In this document: in pieces, positions 36,094-48,558 of the stretch
Layout: each line of letters starts with the position of its first letter
Numbering within the stretch: the first letter of the stretch is position 1
Assembly (NCBI GenBank): GCA_963678705.1
Contig: OY783206.1
Span: 16,317,807 to 16,381,806 of the forward strand
Direction: 5' to 3'
Length of the DNA: 64,000 nucleotides
Source of the DNA: Panorpa germanica
Taxonomy: Eukaryota; Arthropoda; Insecta; Mecoptera; Panorpidae
Translations under genes and position numbers: made by a program
Notes under the pieces: generated by a model
What the model was told of the DNA's origin: nothing
The model's input: the letters and a program-made list of their open reading frames with translations, nothing else
The model's database searches: none

Positions 36094-36858
36094 TCATATA
36101 TTATAATGTCCCAGGTGTTTGAATCTATTCTTATGATCTTATATGTTTGGTACTGAATTTTGTATGGCAGCGCGAAAACGGCTCCGGCGATCTTTTTAAA
36201 AATTTCCTATTTCGTAGAGAAAAAAATTCTAAGACTTTTGGCGTCCCCGGATTTTTCCCTGAATTTCCTGGAAACCCGTAATTTTGGAAAAACTGGAAAA
36301 TTCGAAAAAATACTTTTGCAAATATCTGACGAACTAGATAAGATAGAAAACTGAAATTTGGTATGTGTATTGAGATTATAATTGTGCACATTTTCCAATA
36401 GTTGGAAATTTGAAATTTGAGTTCAGTAGCGGCGCGAATTTTTGGGGGCAATGTTAGAATAGAGTTAGGACGTTCAAATTTAATATGTAGGCTCGCTGTA
36501 GACAGTAATAATTGAAAAAAAATAAACAGCCCCAAATTTCCAGTGGCGGCGGGAGTTGAGACAGTAAAAGCCAAAAATATTGAAAATGTAGTATTATAAC
36601 TTAGGGTATGTATTAAGACACTAATTGCGCATGTTTGCCAATAATTGGATTACCAAAATTTTAATTCAGTAGCGGCGTGATTTTTTGGGGGCAATGTCGT
36701 AACAGAGCTAGAACGTTGATATTTGGAACGTGGGCCCTATATAGAGTGTCATTAAAGACACACTATAGAAAACTGCAACTTTCCAGAGGCGGCGGGCGCT
36801 GGGGGCCAAAGACCAGAAATATGAAATATATAGAGATAGGGCTATAGTTTAAAAAATA
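36094..36858 (+). mobile_element. Helitron array unit J (long-type start, truncated, twin of B)
   Basis: Starts TCATATATTATAATGTCCC. It is nearly identical to unit B and is truncated at the same base, followed by the same 5' stub and a short unit. B-stub-C and J-stub-K are therefore two copies of one composite element. Confidence 0.8.
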
Positions 36859-36915
36859 TCCTATATTATAATGTTCCAACTGTTTGAATCTATTTTTATA
36901 TTCTTATATTCTTAT
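36859..36915 (+). mobile_element. Helitron 5' stub (57 bp)
   Basis: TCCTATATTATAATGTTCC and about 38 bases, a slightly longer version of the stub at 25840 because of an extra TTCTTATA repeat. Confidence 0.7.
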
Positions 36916-37788
36916 TCCTATATTATAATGTTCCAACTGTTTGAATCTATTCTTATATTCTTATATGTTTATATGTTTGGTACTGAATTTTGTATGGCAG
37001 CGCGAAAACGGCTCCATCAATGTTTTTGAAAATTTCCTATTTCGTAGAGAAAAAAATTCTAAGACTTTTGGCGTCCCCAGATTTTCCCCTGAATTTCCTG
37101 GAAACCCGTAATTTTGGAAAAACTGGAAAAAAATTGAGCCCTTTTTTGCTGTATCACTTTTAATTCGTAAAAGATAGAAAGTTGAAATTTTGCATGTGTA
37201 TTAAGGTATTCAAAGCTGACATTTCTCAAAAATTAAAAATTCAGAAATTGACAAAGGGGGGGTTTAAGAAATTCGGGGGCCCGGTAGGGAACTTTGGAGA
37301 AAGTTTATATTCTGGATTTTAGAATAATTAAGTATAGTATTAAAAAAAAAAAATTCAAAATTTCAAAATTTTATTTGGGGGCACGGGGGCAGTATTTTCC
37401 GAGAGTAAAAATTGTGCTAGAAATTTGAAATTTTGTATATAAGCTAACCTTGGTAACTTATTTACGAATCGAAAAAAAAAATCCCAAATTTTGAAAAAAA
37501 GTTGGTCCAATAACGAATAAATTGAAAATATTTTATATGTTGTTGAAAAAAATATATTTTTTTAGTCAATTTATATGTGTTAATGTATATGTGTGCGAGT
37601 TTATTATTTCAATTTAAAAATAGAGTTAAATATAATATGTAATTACAAATTATTTTATTGGATTCAAATGATACACGCCAAAAAGAACCTTTGTGACGAG
37701 GGTAAACTGTAGTGGAATTTAAATTTTTACATGAAGTTCACGTTACACACAAAAGACAGACGTCGCTTGCGACGGGGGTAAAAGCTAG
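36916..37788 (+). mobile_element. Helitron array unit K (short type, twin of C)
   Basis: Starts TCCTATATTATAATGTTCC and ends CTAG (37785-37788) after the GTCGCTTGCGAC hairpin. 873 bp. Unit C appears to be this unit with about 50 bases missing near its 5' region and a shorter central G-rich block. Confidence 0.8.
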
Positions 37789-38538
37789 TATTCTTATATT
37801 CTTATATGTTTGGTACTGAATTTTGTATAGCAGCGCGAAAACGGCTCCGGCGATCTTTTTAAAAATTTCCTATTTTGTAGAGAAAAAAATTCTAAGACTT
37901 TTGGCGTCCCCGGATTTTTCCCTGAATTTCCTGGAAACCCGTAATTTTGGAAAAACTGGAAAAAAAGTGATCCCTTTTTTGCTGTATTACTTTTAAGTCG
38001 TAAACGATAGAAAGTTGAAATTTTGCATGTGTATTAAGGTATTCAATGCTGACATTTCTCAAAAATTAGAAATTCAAAAATTAAAAAAGGGGGGGTTGAA
38101 GAAAATCGGGGGCCCGTTAGGGAACTTTGGAGAAAGTTCATATTCTGGATTCTAGAATAACTAAGTATATTATCAATAAAAAAAAATTCAAAATTTAAAA
38201 ATTTTATTGGGGGGCACGGGGGCAGTATTTGCCGAAAGTAAAAATTGTGCTAGAAAATTGAAATTTTGTATGTAGGCTAACCTTAGTAACTTATTTACGA
38301 ACCGAAAAAAAAAATCGCAAATTTTGAAAAAAAGTTTATCAAATAACGCATAAATTGAAAATATTTTTTATTTTGATAAAAAAAATATATTTTTTAGTCA
38401 ATTTATATGTGTGGCGAGTTTATTTATTATTTCAATTTAAAAATAGAATTAAATATGAAATGTAATTACGAATTATTCTATTGGATTCAAATCATACACG
38501 ACAAAAGGACGTCGCATTGCGACGGGGGTAAACTCTAG
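37789..38538 (+). mobile_element. Helitron array unit L (short type, 5' end missing)
   Basis: Begins TATTCTTATATTC, lacking about 45 bases of the normal 5' end. Ends CGTCGCATTGCGACG, GGGGTAAACT and CTAG (38535-38538). Confidence 0.78.
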
Positions 38539-39300
38539 GGATCTTATATTCTTATATATGTTTGGTAGTAAATTTTGTATGGCAGCGCGAAAACGGCTTC
38601 GTCAATGTTTTTGAAAATTGCCTGTTTCGTAGAGAAAATTTTTTTAAGACTTTTGGCGTCCCCGGATTTTTCCCTGAATTTCCTGGAAACCCGTAATTTT
38701 GGAAAAACTGGAAAAAAGTAAGCCTTTTTTGCTGTATTACTTTTAATTCGTAAAAGATGGAAAGTTGAAATTTTGCATGTGTATTAAGGTATTTTATGCT
38801 GACATTTCGCAAAAATTAGAAATTCAAAAATTGAAAAAGGGGGGGTTGAACAAATTCGGAGGCCCGGTAGAAAACTTTGGAGAAAGTTCATATTCTAGAT
38901 TCTAGAATAATTAAGTGTATTATTAATAAAAGAAAAATTCAAAATTTTATTTGGGGGGCACGGGGGGCAGTAATTTCCGAGTGTAAAAATTGTGCTAGAA
39001 AGTTGAAATTTTGTATATAGGCTAACCGTGGTAACTTATTTACTAATCGAAAAAAAATCCCAAATTTTGAAAAATAGTTGGTCAAATAACGCATGAATTG
39101 AAAATATTTGTTATTTTGATATAAAAAATATAATATATTTCCTTAGTCAGTTTGAATGAAAAATTAATTGTTATAATATGTAAAATTAATATAGGACGAA
39201 TTTATTTATTATTTCAGTTTAAAAATGGAATTAAATTTTGACATGAAATTCAAGCCACACACAAAAAACAAACGTCGCTTGCGACGGGGGTAAAAGCTAG
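38539..39300 (+). mobile_element. Helitron array unit M (short type, 5' end missing)
   Basis: Begins GGATCTTATATTC, also without the TC start. Ends with the GTCGCTTGCGAC hairpin and CTAG (39297-39300). Confidence 0.78.
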
Positions 39301-41724
39301 TTTATATATATTTCCGGTAACAAAATCTATATGGTATCTTCTAAACGGCGCCTACAAAGTTTTTTAAATGTTGATATTATGTAAAGGACCAATTTCTAAG
39401 ACTTTCTACGTCCCTGAATTTTTCCCTGAATTTCCCTGGAAAAAATTATTCTGGAAAAACTGGAAAATTCGAAAAAATACTTTTGCAAATATCTGACGAA
39501 CTAGAAAAGATAGAAAACTGAAATTTGGTATGTGTATTAAGATCATAATTGTGCACATTTGTAAATAGTTGGACATTTAAAATTTGAGTTCAGTAGCGGC
39601 GCGAATTTCCGGGGGCAATGTTAGAATAGAGTTAGGACGTTCAAATTTAATATGTATGCTCGCTGTAGAAAGTTATTAATGAAAAAAAATAAACAGCCCC
39701 AAATTTCCAGTGGCGGCGGGAGTTGAGACAGTAAAAGCCAGAAATATTGAAAAAGTAGTATTAAAACTTAGGGTATGTATTAAAACACTAATTGCGCATG
39801 TTTGTCAATAATTGGATTACCAAAATTTTAATTCAGTAGCGGCGTGATTTTTTAGGGGCAATGTTGCAACAGAGCTAGAACTTTGATATTTGCAACGTGA
39901 GCCCTACATAGAGTGTCATTACAGACAAACTATAGAAAACTGCAACTTTCCAGAGGCGGCGGGGGCTGAGGCCCAAAAACCAGAAATATGAAATATATAG
40001 AGATGAAAGGCTATAGTTTAGAATATGTGTTCTTAGATACAAATAAAATAGATCCCTGTGTTAAAATTTAAAAAACTTGTTTAGTAGCGCAGGTATGTGG
40101 GGGGTACTAATGCTAAAATATAAATACAAAGCTGAAATTTAGTATGCAGATATAGATTGACATATTAATAACGAAAATATAAAAATAACAACATTTTCTT
40201 AAGTGTAACACTAGAGTGGGGGGTGATAAACCGAGTATAAGAACATAATAGAGGTACAACGATGATATTTTGCATGTAGAATATTAAATAGAAGCACAAT
40301 AGTTCTCTATAAGTTAGATAGTCAAATTACATTTAATAGTAGAATTGAATTGATTTTTGGTGCGTTTGTTGTGCTGCGAAATCGAACAGGAGTGAGAGGT
40401 ATAGGGGGGGAAAAGTTAACAGCCCCAAATATTAAATTAAAAAAATAGAAACTACGCATGTGCATATTTGCGAAAAATAAATTTACCCTTAGTAGCGGCG
40501 TGAAATTTGGGAAGTGGGGGCGGGAAAAGCTTTGCCAAAGAGCTCAATTTTGAAATTTCGATCATTTATAAAAGTAGAGGTAGATAAAGGTTATAAAGGT
40601 AGAGAAAATTGTTACGAGCAAAATAGATTGTTATGCCTACAATTTGACAATTTTATTTCAGGAGCGGGGATTAATGGGGAGACTAATATTATATCGTAAA
40701 TATAAATACGAAAATTAGAACGTAAGAATACAGTGCAGTTTTAATTATGTAAATGAATAACTGTAATATCGAATTGGTAGTGCTTGATTGTAGGAGAGGG
40801 TGGCGCTGGGGTTCAGTACTAAGTAACGGTGGTGTTAGAAGTAGTGGCGATAGATTAATATTGGCTCTGGGAGGTAACCGTGTTGCAGAATAAAATTCTA
40901 TCGTAAATATAAATACGAAAATTAGAACGTAAGATTACAGTGCAGTTTTAATTATGTAACTGAATTGCTGTAATATTGAATTGGTAGTGCCTGATTGGAG
41001 GGGAGGGTGGCGCCGGGGTTCAGGACACCAAGTAACGGTGGTCTTAGAAGAAGTAGCGAAAGATTATAATGGCTCTGGGAGGAAACCGTGTTGTAGAATA
41101 TGTGCTTTGGTGCTGGAAATGTGGGCGGCGGTTCAGGGGATTAAATTGAAAGTACAATAACGGGAAGGATAAGGGCTAGAGATGAGATTATTAGGAGCAA
41201 ACCGCTAGGCTTTCTTAAAAACATAAATGAATTGATGTAATTAGTAGGTTTACATTGAAATGAGTGAAAATTAGTTTTATCAAGCATTTATCTTATCAAA
41301 TAATTATTAAAAAATAATGTACTTTTAAGGATGAAATTTAGTAGGTAGGTAGCCAGTAAAGTACTAATTTTGAAAAGTAATTGTTAATAGATTACGCAGG
41401 GGGTGAAAGCGCAAGATTATTTAATGATTGCGGTAAAACAGGGGCGATAGGAAAGTGCCGTAATGAGCGATGATGCTCAGGTGGGCTGTGGTGTTGCAAG
41501 TGGCCGCATTGTGGCAGAGGTGCAGAGGAATACAATTGAAAGTGCGAGAACGATACAGAGCATGGAGCCAAGAGGTGATGATTGGTATTTAGGGGCGGGG
41601 CAGTGGACATTGTTCAATACTGTGCTTCATTAGGGTAAATGATAATTTTACACAGAGAGGAGGAATATTATATACTCAAACAAATATTATATACTCGTCG
41701 CTCTGCGACGGGGCGAAGCGCTAG
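39301..41724 (+). mobile_element. Helitron array unit N (long type, 5' end missing)
   Basis: Begins TTTATATATATTTCCGG, so the 5' end and TA run are mostly gone. It has the module series of unit D, no LINE, a 207 bp internal duplication, and ends CGTCGCTCTGCGACG, GGGCGAAGCG and CTAG (41721-41724). Confidence 0.78.
40692..41105 (+). repeat. 207 bp tandem duplication in unit N
   Basis: TATCGTAAATATAAATACG starts at 40692 and 40899, and both are followed by the same TTAGAACGTAAG, GAATTGGTAGTGC, GGGAGG series. The copies differ at several sites. Confidence 0.75.
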
Positions 41725-42511
41725 TCCTATATTATAATGTTCCAAGTGTTTGAATCTATTCTTATATTCTTATGATCTTATATGTTTGGTACTGAATTTT
41801 GTATGGCAGCGCGAAAACGGCTCCAGGGAAGTTTTTAAAAATTTCCTATTTCGTAGAGAAAAAAATTCTAAGACTTTTGGCGTCCCCGGATTTATCCCTG
41901 AATTTCCTGGAAACCCGTAATTTTGGAAAATCTGGAAAAAAAGTGATCCCTGTATTACTTTTAATTCGTAAAAGATAGAAAGTTGAAATTTTGCATTTGT
42001 ATTAAGGTATTTAATGCTGACATTTCTCAAAAATTAGAAATTCAAAAATTGAAAAAGGGGTGGTTGAAGTAATTCGGGGGCCCGTTAGGGAACTTTGGAG
42101 AAAGTTCATATTCTGGATTCTAGAATAATTAGGTATATTATCAATGAAAAAAAATTCTAAATTTCAAAATTTTATTGGGGGGCACGGGGGCAGTATTTAC
42201 CGAGAGTAAAAATTGTGCTAGAAAATTGAAATTTTGTATGTAGGCTAACCTTGGTAACTTATTTACGAATCGAAAAAAAAAATCATAAATTTTGAAAAAA
42301 AGTTGGTCAAATAACGCATAAATTGAAAATATTTTATATTTTGATATAAAAAATATATTTTCTTAGTCAATTTGTATGAAATATTATTTGTTATTATATA
42401 TAAAATTAATATAGGACGAGTTTATTTATTATTTCAATTTAAAAATGGAATTAAATTTTGACAAGCCACACATAAAAAACAGACGTCGCTTGCGACGGGG
42501 GTAAAAGCTAG
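41725..42511 (+). mobile_element. Helitron array unit O (short type, last)
   Basis: Starts TCCTATATTATAATGTTCC and ends GTCGCTTGCGAC, GGGGGTAAAAG and CTAG (42508-42511). The next base is host T (42512). 787 bp. Confidence 0.82.
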
Positions 42512-42707
42512 TAATTTATAACTCCGGTCATAAATCATAAACCGACTCCGCTTTTAATTCACCAGTGAACCGTCGTTGCAATGTCTGTAGCTCATAAATA
42601 GGCCATTTCCTATGAACGAGTGAATAGAAAACGAACACGTTCCAGACAAAAAACTCATGAAATGTAATAGAAATTAAGTAGAATTTACTCCAAAATGTTT
42701 ACTGGGT
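42512..42707 (+). other. Short host gap between Helitron array and MITE
   Basis: Host sequence with no gene seen. A CGACTCCG block near 42543 resembles hAT-type repeat ends. Confidence 0.4.
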
Positions 42708-43331
42708 GGGCTTGTGTCCTATGTCTTAATTTCTATAAAAGTGTACTATATATTGATAAAATGGCTTACTAGAACCTCAAATGTTCAATTATTTTTTAAT
42801 AACTCCTTATATGTTAAGAGATAATAACAATTAAAAAAGTCATTTTGTCTCTTTAATTATTAGAGCGATTCAACGTTGTACACATTCCAAGTGCATGTGA
42901 CATCACAATCCTTATGTAAGGTTACCAACCTTACAGCTCATAAATCTCTGCTAATGTATTTAAATATCAAAATATCAAATTATATTTACAGCTATTTCAA
43001 GGAACACTCAAATTCCAAAATTATGTCTGTCTTAGCAGGGTTAAATAAAATTAAAACTTATTATTCTTTGACTTGACTTAATTATTTGACTACCAACAGC
43101 TACAAAACATTACCACAGCACAGACCTACTCAACAAATAACTGACGTTAAAATGCATTGCACGTCATACAAATATGGCCGACCATTTCTAGCGCTAAAAC
43201 TATAATTCAAACTTTTAATTGCCATATCTCCGCCAATATTTAGTAAAATAGACACGCCAATACACATTTATTAACATCAATTTTAATCAACAATTGAAAA
43301 ATCGACCACTAAAAAATGAGGACACAAGCCC
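42708..43331 (+). mobile_element. MITE family 1, full-length copy
   Basis: Terminal inverted repeats GGGCTTGTGTCCT / AGGACACAAGCCC. 624 bp, no coding frame. Similar along its length to 48922-49539 and, in part, to 362-672. Confidence 0.83.
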
Positions 43332-44095
43332 ATTCTCATCGTGTATTCGAGCCTTGAAATGTAAATATCTCTGACAATTTTTGTAAATCAAATAACACAA
43401 TGTATAACAATTAAGAAAAAATTAGAAAACATTTAAATAAAAAACACGACAATAAAACTTCACTATAAGAGTTAAGTTTGACAGATTACAGATTGACAGC
43501 TGTGATACAAATATACGACTCATTTTATGCAAGTAGCAAAAGATCAAATAATAATTATAAAATATATTTGTCAACAACACACATTTATGTAAGCCTACGT
43601 TTACTTTAAAAATAAATAATAAGTATTGAAACAAAAATAATTCCACTTTTCTAGTGCTTCCTTAGTCTCGCTGGTCTCTCGATACTGTGCTCGATACAAG
43701 GCCCTTGTACTCGCACTCCGCCATTTTGTATTTAAATGTTCAAATACATTGCAAGTTATATTGAAATTCTGCTGAACTAATATCTATTGCTGACAGGTCA
43801 CTCTCGGCGAGATATTTGTCAAAACATTTGTCGATGTGCAGAGATTTTCTTTGACTTGTGTCAATGGATCTCACCTGTCTCGGCGAGTGACATCTTATGT
43901 GGTTTGTGACTACACTATAATAAGCGATACAAACGTTAAGGATTTTAAAAATAGATGGACAAAAGTTTTTGTTGATGACATTTATCAAGCAACAAGCTTA
44001 AAGAGACTATAATATGTTAACTCCGTTTACAAAATATAACCTAACAAATTGATAACTTTAATTTATAATTTAGTGTTATAATTACATTTAAAATA
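43332..44095 (+). other. Upstream region of fused
   Basis: No coding frame supported. It contains a short inverted repeat, TCACTC(T)CGGCGAGA at about 43800-43817 and TCTCGGCGAGTGACAT at about 43878-43893. A CCGCCATTTTG block near 43717 could be promoter-proximal. The fused promoter should lie here, but no TATA or initiator is certain. Confidence 0.4.
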
Positions 44096-47000
44096 ATGGA
44101 AAACTACGAAATATTAGGGATGGTTGGAGAAGGATCGTTTGGCAGAGTGTACAAAGCAAAGCGAAAGGAAAATAATGAAACAGTTGCATTAAAAGTGATT
44201 AGAAAAGTATGTAAACAAACACTTAACAAAATTAAATCATTGAACAAATTGTTATAAACATATAAGAATATTTCAGCGCGGCCGTTCTACAAGTGAATTA
44301 ATAAGTTTTCAACGAGAATGTGAAATCCAGCGACATTTGTGCCACCCAAACATAATAAGAATGTTGGATTCTTTTAATACAGCTACAGAAATGGTTGTTG
44401 TGACAGAATTTGCTCACCGGGAGCTACACAGCATCTTAGCTAAAGAGGGAAGCCTGGGGGAAACTAGGGCTCAAGAACTGTCATGGGACCTGGTGTCAGC
44501 GTTATATTATTTGCATTCGCACAGAGTTTTACATAGGTAAATAATAGACGACTTGTTTTAGTCATTCAAAAACTGTATAAACAATAATTTGTAGGGATCT
44601 AAAACCTCAAAATATTCTTCTGGACTTATTTGGAAAAGCAAAACTCTGCGACTTTGGATTAGCCAGAAATATGACAACAGGAACACACGTGTTAACGTCA
44701 ATAAAAGGCACGCCACTATACATGGCCCCCGAGTTGATGGCAGAGCAGCCCTACGATCACCAAGTACGTAGCTTGAACAACTATTGAAATTATTTAAAAA
44801 AAACCTAATTACAAATAAACTCCTAGGCCGATTTGTGGTCTTTAGGCTGCATAATTTACGAGACGTTGGTAGGGGAGCCTCCTTTCTGCACAACATCAAT
44901 TTTACACCTAGTGCGATTAATAAAACATGAAAAAGTTCGATGGCCGAGTTTCATATCAGAAAATTGTATACTGTTCTTACAAGTAGGTAAAATGGAATGC
45001 GCCTGTAAAATATGCAACAGGTTTAACAAAATTCAAATTTTAGGGTTTACTTCAAAAGAACCCCTTTGAGAGAATGCCTTGGGCTGCAATCTTGGAGCAT
45101 CCTTTTGTTGCAGGTCATATACTTATTCTAGATGAAAAAATACCGGAATCCCCTTTCACGCACCCTTTATCAGCCTCCCAGAGCAAAGCGAAAGAACGAC
45201 AACATTCTTTAGCGATTGAAAATAAGTATGCCTATACTTTTTAATTGAGTCAGCAATATCTTTGTTAGATCATGTAAGAAATCAAATCCCAAATAACAAT
45301 TACTCAAATTTTAGACCCTCCCTTCAAGATTTTATAAATAAACCGGAAATAACTAATTTATCTTTACCGGATGTGGAAGTCCACACAACAGAAAACACAA
45401 GAATGGGTAGTACAGACAGCACGAAAGCTGTATTTACAGGAAGTCCAAAAGATAGTTTAAAAACGGATATAGAAGCCACACAAAGCGAATCGGAAGTTGA
45501 CATGCCCAAAAAAGTCGATAAAATTCTTAATGAAATTGAACCCAAACACAAAAGTAAAAATATTAACAAATTTGCTGTTTTAAATGCAAATAACTTGGTG
45601 GTAACAAATATGAACTCAAACATAAAAGAATTAAGTGAGCCCCCAAATAGTCACAGCCAGGCCAGGAGCAACCAAATTGGAAACCCTTCTCCTTGCAAAC
45701 AAAGCACAGATCGTAAATTTAAGAAAAGTTTTCTTGAAAAACGTAAATTAAGCCAAAATTTAGATAATTTCTCATTAAAATTAAATCAAGGTGACGCCAC
45801 GAAATCTAATGTTGTAGAAAAGGTTGTAAAAAATGTAATTAGATCAAAATCTGACTTGGTGAAGTCCAAAAATATCAAGGAGTCAACACAGTCCAACTAC
45901 AAGGGGGCACATTGCGTTAGAAGCCTAACAGAAAGAGTAAACGATTTAAATTTGGGTAAATTCTTTATCTACATTTAAGATAGTCACTTGTGACAATTAT
46001 AGGCAAAAGTATATTTCCATATAGGATAGTGTTTTACTTATTTCGAAGACTGTACTCAATAATTCAAGCTTTTATGTATAAAGACTAAATACAATCACAT
46101 TCTTGATAAATGTAGTAACATATTTACAGCTAACGTGCTATTTAAAAAAATAACTAGATTTTACTAGTGCTATATTTACTATACTTGAACAAATCCAATT
46201 TTTATGAAGTTAATCGTTTAAATATATTTCAGGAGTTGACCCCACCGTCGTTGCTACACCAGGAGTCGTTCCAGAACAACCAACTAATACTAATTCCTCA
46301 ATAAATGTAACATCAGAGTTAGTAGATATAAAAGAAAAAGAAACAAATGAAGAAAATGATACAGCAAATGGAAATAAGTCGGAAAATGAATTTTCATTAG
46401 GAACTGCTTGGGGATGTACGGAAGGTCCCATAGAAAATGATGAGTGGCTGGCTTTTTTGCATAAAACAATGGCTGAAGTTGTCGATGGTGAAATTGATTC
46501 ATTAAAAGAAAAAAATATTGTACGTTCTTTACACGCTAAACACAGTTACGTATAATTATTGTTTATTTAACATAATAAATGTTATCTTTATCGATATGAA
46601 TTTACATTTTCTAACGTTAATAAAGCTTTTTGTGTAAGATGTTATAAAGTTACATATTATCTATCTAAACCCCGCGACGGTTCGCTGTTACAATTACGGT
46701 TCGCTTTATACTGATATGAAATGAATGGAAAGTAAATAAAAAGAACATAAACGAAGATCAACTGTAAAGAAACGAAATAAATAAATTCGATTTTCGAAAA
46801 CAAGTTAATCGGTCTACTACTTTTCCAGTTTTGCGAGACAAACATACATTCAAAACTAGTAATAGATTTTTAACGCCTTTTGCCTTTATTTAATGCCAAT
46901 ATAACAGAATTATTTTAAACTTCGGTAAATAACAAAATATAACATTAAATAAAAAATATTACGTTAAATATTACATGAATTTACGTTTTGTGTTTAACGG

Positions 47001-48455
47001 GATATGTGATTATAAAAGCTTTACCGCATTTTATATAAATAATTCGTTATCTTTGAACGGTAGGTCAGCATTATTGTGTCCCCACTAAGACACCAAGGAG
47101 TTAGCTGCGCCGTGGCTAAAAGTGTTGCCGATATCCTAGCTCTTCCACTTGTACTTGGAAATAATCCAGATGACATTGACATTATTAAAAATGTAAGTAA
47201 TGTTACCACACTTCACATTTAAGCTACTGAATTGGAAGTTACCATACATAATGTTTTACCTATATCTACAGGTTTATTTAGAAGTTAAAACTGTCCCAAA
47301 TCTAATATACGCATCTACCTTATTGTACAAAAAGAAACAACAAAATAATTCGAAAGGTCTCACTACTTCCTGCACTAAAGAAACACAAACAAAGTAAATA
47401 CATTTATTTCAAGAATTTTAATCAAAATAAATATATTATTGATATGAATATTTGAATCAGGGGCCTATTAGAGCTTTCTATAGCAGAATTACAAGCTTTA
47501 GAGAGCATGTACCTCCTAGTTTGCCACCTGGTGCATTGCGGTGAAGAATTCGTATCACAATTTTGTGACGCTGTTGTTATTTTATCAGCAAAGAATTTAA
47601 TACAAAGTTTTCTATCGCTTGGTTAGTAAAAATAAAGAGAATTTGATTGGAGCTGGTGTCAGAGTGGTGTCTGAACTGTTCTTTTATTTTAGTTGATCGC
47701 AAAACTAAACTCGTGGGGGACGTTATTGCCATTTTAAGTCACACTCTTTGTTGTCTTCCCGAGAATGCTGAACTTGTTGAAGAAATTGTTTTAGAAGACG
47801 GGGCTATCCATCTAGTCTCATTTCTAAAGCACTCTAATGAAATATTGCGGTAAATTACATTTGAAATTTCTATACAATATTTTAAAAGTAAATCACAGGC
47901 AGGGTGGTTTATCCTCTTAATGAATCTCAACATGAATAATTTTAGAACTAGGACGTGTATTCTACTAAGGTTGTTAGGGAGATTTAGCTGTCGTGCTTTG
48001 CAAGCTAATTGGACAATGGAACTCAAAAATGCGTTGGAAGCTGTCTCGCAAGACACGGGAAGCACTTCTGCAGAGGTTTGTTTTGATTTAAGGTAGTTCA
48101 CCAGCGGCCATCGTAAGCAAAAGTATAGTCGGATCTTAAGTATACTCCATATAGGATAGTATTTAATTTTTTAAATCTTTAGAACCGTTTTTCAAGACAT
48201 ACGCTAAAACAATCAAGATATACCCTTTTTTATATTTTGTTGGCTTCCTGCATGTTAAATATGCGCACTTTAATTATTAATATTTCGCTTTACAGTTGCT
48301 CAAAACATTTGACTACGATTTTACTCGTGAACTACCTTAAAGTAATGTTTTCATATTCATTTAATTGCAATAAGGTGTACAACATTTATTTCCGTTTCCA
48401 GATGGCCGAAGAAACGATCGCAGAATTAAAAACCCTTCCGTTTTATTCTCCTTAA
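44096..48455 (+). CDS. fu: Serine/threonine kinase Fused (STK36) homologue
   Basis: Cytoplasmic kinase of the Hedgehog pathway that acts with Costal-2 on Ci/Gli. Thirteen exons (44096-44206, 44277-44536, 44595-44763, 44827-44982, 45044-45225, 45315-45955, 46233-46519, 47064-47192, 47272-47393, 47461-47621, 47693-47849, 47946-48075, 48402-48455) join in phase to 852 residues, near the fly length of about 805. The kinase domain (about 4-255) has the glycine loop GEGSFGRV at 11-18, Lys33, HRDLKPQN with Asp125, DFG at 143-145, [12 protein letters not shown] and [11 protein letters not shown], all intact. A low-complexity linker (exon 6, Ser/Lys-rich) leads to a conserved [19 protein letters not shown] and helical C-terminal region. 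The stop at 48455 is followed by AATAAA at 48495. Confidence 0.94.
48087..48341 (+). mobile_element. MITE in the last intron of fused
   Basis: Terminal inverted repeats of 15 bp, TTTAAGGTAGTTCAC / GTGAACTACCTTAAA, enclosing 225 bp. TTAA at each end could be a piggyBac-type target duplication. A related block (GCAAAAGTATA ... CCATATAGGATAGT) lies in the intron after exon 6 near 46003-46030. Confidence 0.68.
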
Positions 48456-48494
48456 GATTTAGAATAACACTTTACATGTATTTTATATTATTAT

Positions 48495-48500
48495 AATAAA
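48495..48500 (+). terminator. Polyadenylation signal of fused
   Basis: AATAAA, 40 bases after the fused stop codon, followed by a T-rich stretch. Confidence 0.6.
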
Positions 48501-48558
48501 TTTGTTCACATTGAAATTAACTGTTTTTATTTTACATCACCCTGTTGATAATAGAAAC

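Larger units (their letters stand above)
21197..42511 (+). mobile_element. Head-to-tail array of non-autonomous Helitrons (21.3 kb)
   Basis: All units lie on the plus strand and abut directly: the CTAG end of one is followed at once by the start of the next, with no host DNA between. Complete starts read TC followed by an ATTATAATGTTC or ATTATAATGTCCC block. The 3' ends have a GTCGC/GCGAC hairpin about 10 bases before CTAG. The outer borders are A (21196) and T (42512), the canonical Helitron target. Long units (2.4-4.6 kb) end GGGGCGAAGCGCTAG. Short units (0.75-0.87 kb) end GGGGGTAAAAGCTAG. Both types share the region around TTCTAAGACTTT. There is no Rep-helicase or RPA gene. Confidence 0.85.

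Noticed and set aside
25111-42030. Repeated minus-strand frames containing FPGNSGKNPGTPKVLEFFSL
   Set aside because: The frame recurs because the Helitron units repeat; stops are avoided only by base composition, and it is broken differently in each unit.
21197-42511. CRISPR-like or satellite interpretation of the 21-42 kb repeats
   Set aside because: Units are 0.75-4.6 kb with Helitron ends and no short regular spacer pattern.
43740-43988. 82-codon minus-strand frame upstream of fused
   Set aside because: Overlaps a local inverted repeat and has no recognisable domain.
45262-45314. Start of fused exon 6 at 45269, with the peptide DHVRNQI
   Set aside because: It would leave a 43-base intron and the wrong phase after exon 5. 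The acceptor AATTTTAG at 45314 gives an 89-base intron and joins in frame (ENK then PSLQDF).
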